From NCBI RefSeq assembly GCF_900103545.1, contig NZ_FNHH01000005.1:124001-188000 (forward strand): a stretch of 64,000 bases of DNA. The letters run 5' to 3'. The position numbers and the translations under genes were made by a program. Shown here piece after piece: positions 62,306-64,000 of this stretch; the stretch's first letter is position 1, and each line of letters begins with the position of its first letter. This DNA comes from Daejeonella rubra. GTDB taxonomy: Bacteria > Bacteroidota > Bacteroidia > Sphingobacteriales > Sphingobacteriaceae. A model generated the notes under the pieces. It saw nothing but the letters and a program-made list of their open reading frames with translations, ran no database searches and was not told the DNA's origin.

Positions 62306-63121
62306 ATGAAATCCTCGCTGATCCTGATCGTATTTTTATTCATTAGCAATGTCATTTGTGCGCAAATAATTGCTGAAGGAATGGTAAAGGAATCAGGTTC
62401 CGGGAAAGCCATCTCTTATGCTAATATTGGAGTGATCGGGAAAAATATTGGTACGGTAACGAATGATGCAGGAAAATTCAAACTCACGATTCCTAAAGCC
62501 AATGCACGAGATACTGTACGGGTTTCTATGTTGGGCTATTCTCCGCAACTTTTTTCGGTTTCCGACTTTATTAAAGAGATTGCTGATAAAGAGATTGTGA
62601 TGCAAGCATCTTCATTCCTTTTACCAGATGTGATTGTCTCAAACAGAGCACTTAAGGAAAATGTTTTAGGAAATACCACCGAATCGCAAAGTATAACTGC
62701 CGGTTTTACCACAAATAAGCTGGGCAATGAAGTTGGAATTATTATCAAAATTAAAAGGGCACCCACATTCATAAAATCATTTACTGCATCTGTGGTTTCA
62801 AATGATAATAAACCGGTTAAACTAAGGCTGAATTTTTATAGCCTAAAAGATGGGCTTCCCGACAAGCTTATTCAGGATAAGAACATCATCGTAAATGCCC
62901 CGGTGCAGAATGGAAAGTTATTTGTCGATTTGAGGTCCTATAATATCGTTGCTGAGGACGACTTTTTTGTAAGTCTTGAATGGATTGAAAGTGCATCAGG
63001 TACTACAATATTTTCCGGAAGCTTCATCAAAGGATCACTCATTGCTCGTCAAACAAGTCAGGGCTCCTGGGAAAAAGTTGGGATGTTCGGTATCGGCTTC
63101 ACGGTAAAAGCTGCCTACTAA
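62306..63121 (+). CDS. Secreted protein with carboxypeptidase-regulatory-like domain
   Basis: The 271-residue protein has a signal peptide (cleavage near VICAQ). An N-terminal CarboxypepD_reg-like beta-sandwich (about 20-100) shows AISYANIGVIGKNIGTVTND and VRVSMLGYSPQ, as at the start of TonB-dependent receptors and other surface proteins. The remainder (about 120-271) is beta-rich and unassigned. It is not fused to a receptor barrel. It lies 238 bp from the divergent fic gene. The function is unknown. Confidence 0.8.
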   Translation: MKSSLILIVFLFISNVICAQIIAEGMVKESGSGKAISYANIGVIGKNIGTVTNDAGKFKLTIPKANARDTVRVSMLGYSPQLFSVSDFIKEIADKEIVMQASSFLLPDVIVSNRALKENVLGNTTESQSITAGFTTNKLGNEVGIIIKIKRAPTFIKSFTASVVSNDNKPVKLRLNFYSLKDGLPDKLIQDKNIIVNAPVQNGKLFVDLRSYNIVAEDDFFVSLEWIESASGTTIFSGSFIKGSLIARQTSQGSWEKVGMFGIGFTVKAAY

Positions 63122-63413
63122 AAAAAATTATCCTGTATCTCCCCTAATAAAATCATTAGTCTATATGCCTGAGTCAAAATCCTGCCGGGGTGTGAAAGTG
63201 GACGTTTTGGAGGTCGATATGGGTCAGCAAATCGGATTTCGCGTCTTTCTTTTGTTTTGCAAATACATTCACAGATCAACAAATGCTTGCAAAAAGAAAA
63301 AATGGACTGGCTGAGGCACGATATGTTTGCTTCTCCACCCGGACTGATTACTGATTACTGAATACTTCCTCTTTCTCAGCCCGAACTACTATCTTAGCCC
63401 CAAAATATCTACT

Positions 63414-64000
63414 ATGAAATTTCTAATTATCTGTATTGCCGTCTTAACCCTCAGCTGTTCTGCTACTAAGCCACGAACCAGCTCGCTGGCGAATTCTGCA
63501 AATCCCATTAAAACCGGTGCTGAACTTACAGAAGAATATGTGCCTTACCTGAAGGGGAAGCGTGTGGCTATTCTTGCCAACCCGACCTCTATAATCGGTA
63601 AAACTCATTTGGTCGACAGCCTAAAGAGTTTGGGTATCAATATAGTTAAAGTGTTTGGCCCGGAGCATGGTTTCCGCGGTAACGCAAGTGCAGGAGTACA
63701 TGTAGCGGATGAGATTGATGCTAAATCCGGCATCCCTGTTATTTCCTTATACGGTAAAAAGAATAAGCCTTCGAAAGAGGACATGGCTGATGTCGACGTA
63801 ATGGTATATGACCTGCAGGATGTAGGCGTACGTTTTTATACTAATATCAACGCGCTGAGCCGTTTAATGGAGGCCTGTCATGAAAATGGCAAGGAACTCC
63901 TTATCCTGGACCGACCCAATCCTAATGGCTACCTGGTGGATGGCGCTGTGCTTGACATGAAGTATAAATCAGGTATCGGCATGTTCCCTATACCTATGTC
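63414..64000 (+). CDS. DUF1343 (NamZ-like) lipoprotein, 5' part
   Basis: The gene starts at ATG 63414 and runs off the right edge; about 195 codons are visible. The signal ends in LTLSC (Cys about 15), a lipobox. Then follow DUF1343 landmarks GKRVAILANPTS, GPEHGFRGNASAG, YGKKNKPS, DVMVYDLQDVGVRFYT and LDRPNPNG. The family includes the exo-beta-N-acetylmuramidase NamZ that recycles cell-wall sugars. A TATCTTAG box lies about 22 bp upstream as a possible -7 element. Confidence 0.92.
   Translation, partial: MKFLIICIAVLTLSCSATKPRTSSLANSANPIKTGAELTEEYVPYLKGKRVAILANPTSIIGKTHLVDSLKSLGINIVKVFGPEHGFRGNASAGVHVADEIDAKSGIPVISLYGKKNKPSKEDMADVDVMVYDLQDVGVRFYTNINALSRLMEACHENGKELLILDRPNPNGYLVDGAVLDMKYKSGIGMFPIPM

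Overview
The window looks like chromosomal DNA of a Bacteroidetes bacterium, most likely Sphingobacteriaceae (Pedobacter or a close relative). The evidence is moderate-to-low GC, start codons without Shine-Dalgarno sequences, several matches to the Bacteroidetes promoter (TTTG, about 20 nt, then TAnnTTTG), and typical families: a DUF5687 permease with its ATPase, DUF1573, DUF6249, secreted M14 and S9 peptidases, DUF1343 and an RRM-domain protein. The genus is inferred, not shown. I saw no rRNA, tRNA, CRISPR array, intact transposase or prophage.

Layout. 1-4.7 kb (minus): 5' part of a ligase-associated DEXH helicase, the tail-specific protease Prc and a secreted TPR protein. 4.8-9.6 kb: a cyanophycin locus, with isoaspartyl peptidase and cyanophycinase divergent from cyanophycin synthetase. 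9.7-15 kb (plus): RarA, a DUF5687/ABC exporter pair, an atypical SDR and an SMP-30-type lactonase. 15-26 kb: DUF1573, RRM and NlpC/P60 proteins, a glycine-zipper OmpA lipoprotein, and a minus-strand amidase, aldehyde dehydrogenase, MDMPI-like and YfiT-like run. 26.5-40.7 kb (plus): a peptide- and sugar-scavenging block with three M14-fold proteins (one apparently a pseudoenzyme), an S9 peptidase, a PIG-L deacetylase and a sodium:solute symporter with two tiny membrane proteins. 40.8-46.2 kb: two ECF sigma cassettes, a thioesterase, DinB and a histidine kinase. 46.3-54.3 kb: gltX, a YtcJ-like amidohydrolase, a YpfJ-like protease and a YbbA/YbbP-like ABC system. 54.6-59.5 kb: small proteins, a repeat-rich gap, and a TPR histidine kinase/response regulator pair. 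59.8-64 kb: a conserved unknown membrane protein, a Fic protein, a carboxypeptidase-regulatory-like protein and the 5' part of a DUF1343 (NamZ-like) lipoprotein.

The most notable signals are non-coding. (1) A palindromic 5'-leader element occurs three times, each ending 25-27 nt before a start codon (cphA, the DUF1573 gene, the S9 peptidase gene). (2) Two tandem palindromes flank the promoter of a Fic gene that encodes its own winged helix. (3) Two MITE-like elements bracket a cluster of REP-type hairpins. (4) A candidate small RNA with promoter and terminator lies downstream of the S9 gene. (5) Several other dispersed repeats sit between genes. Among proteins, the swapped zinc motif and lost catalytic Glu of one M14 paralogue stand out.

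All calls come from reading the sequence and from remembered family motifs. No alignment, folding or database search was run.
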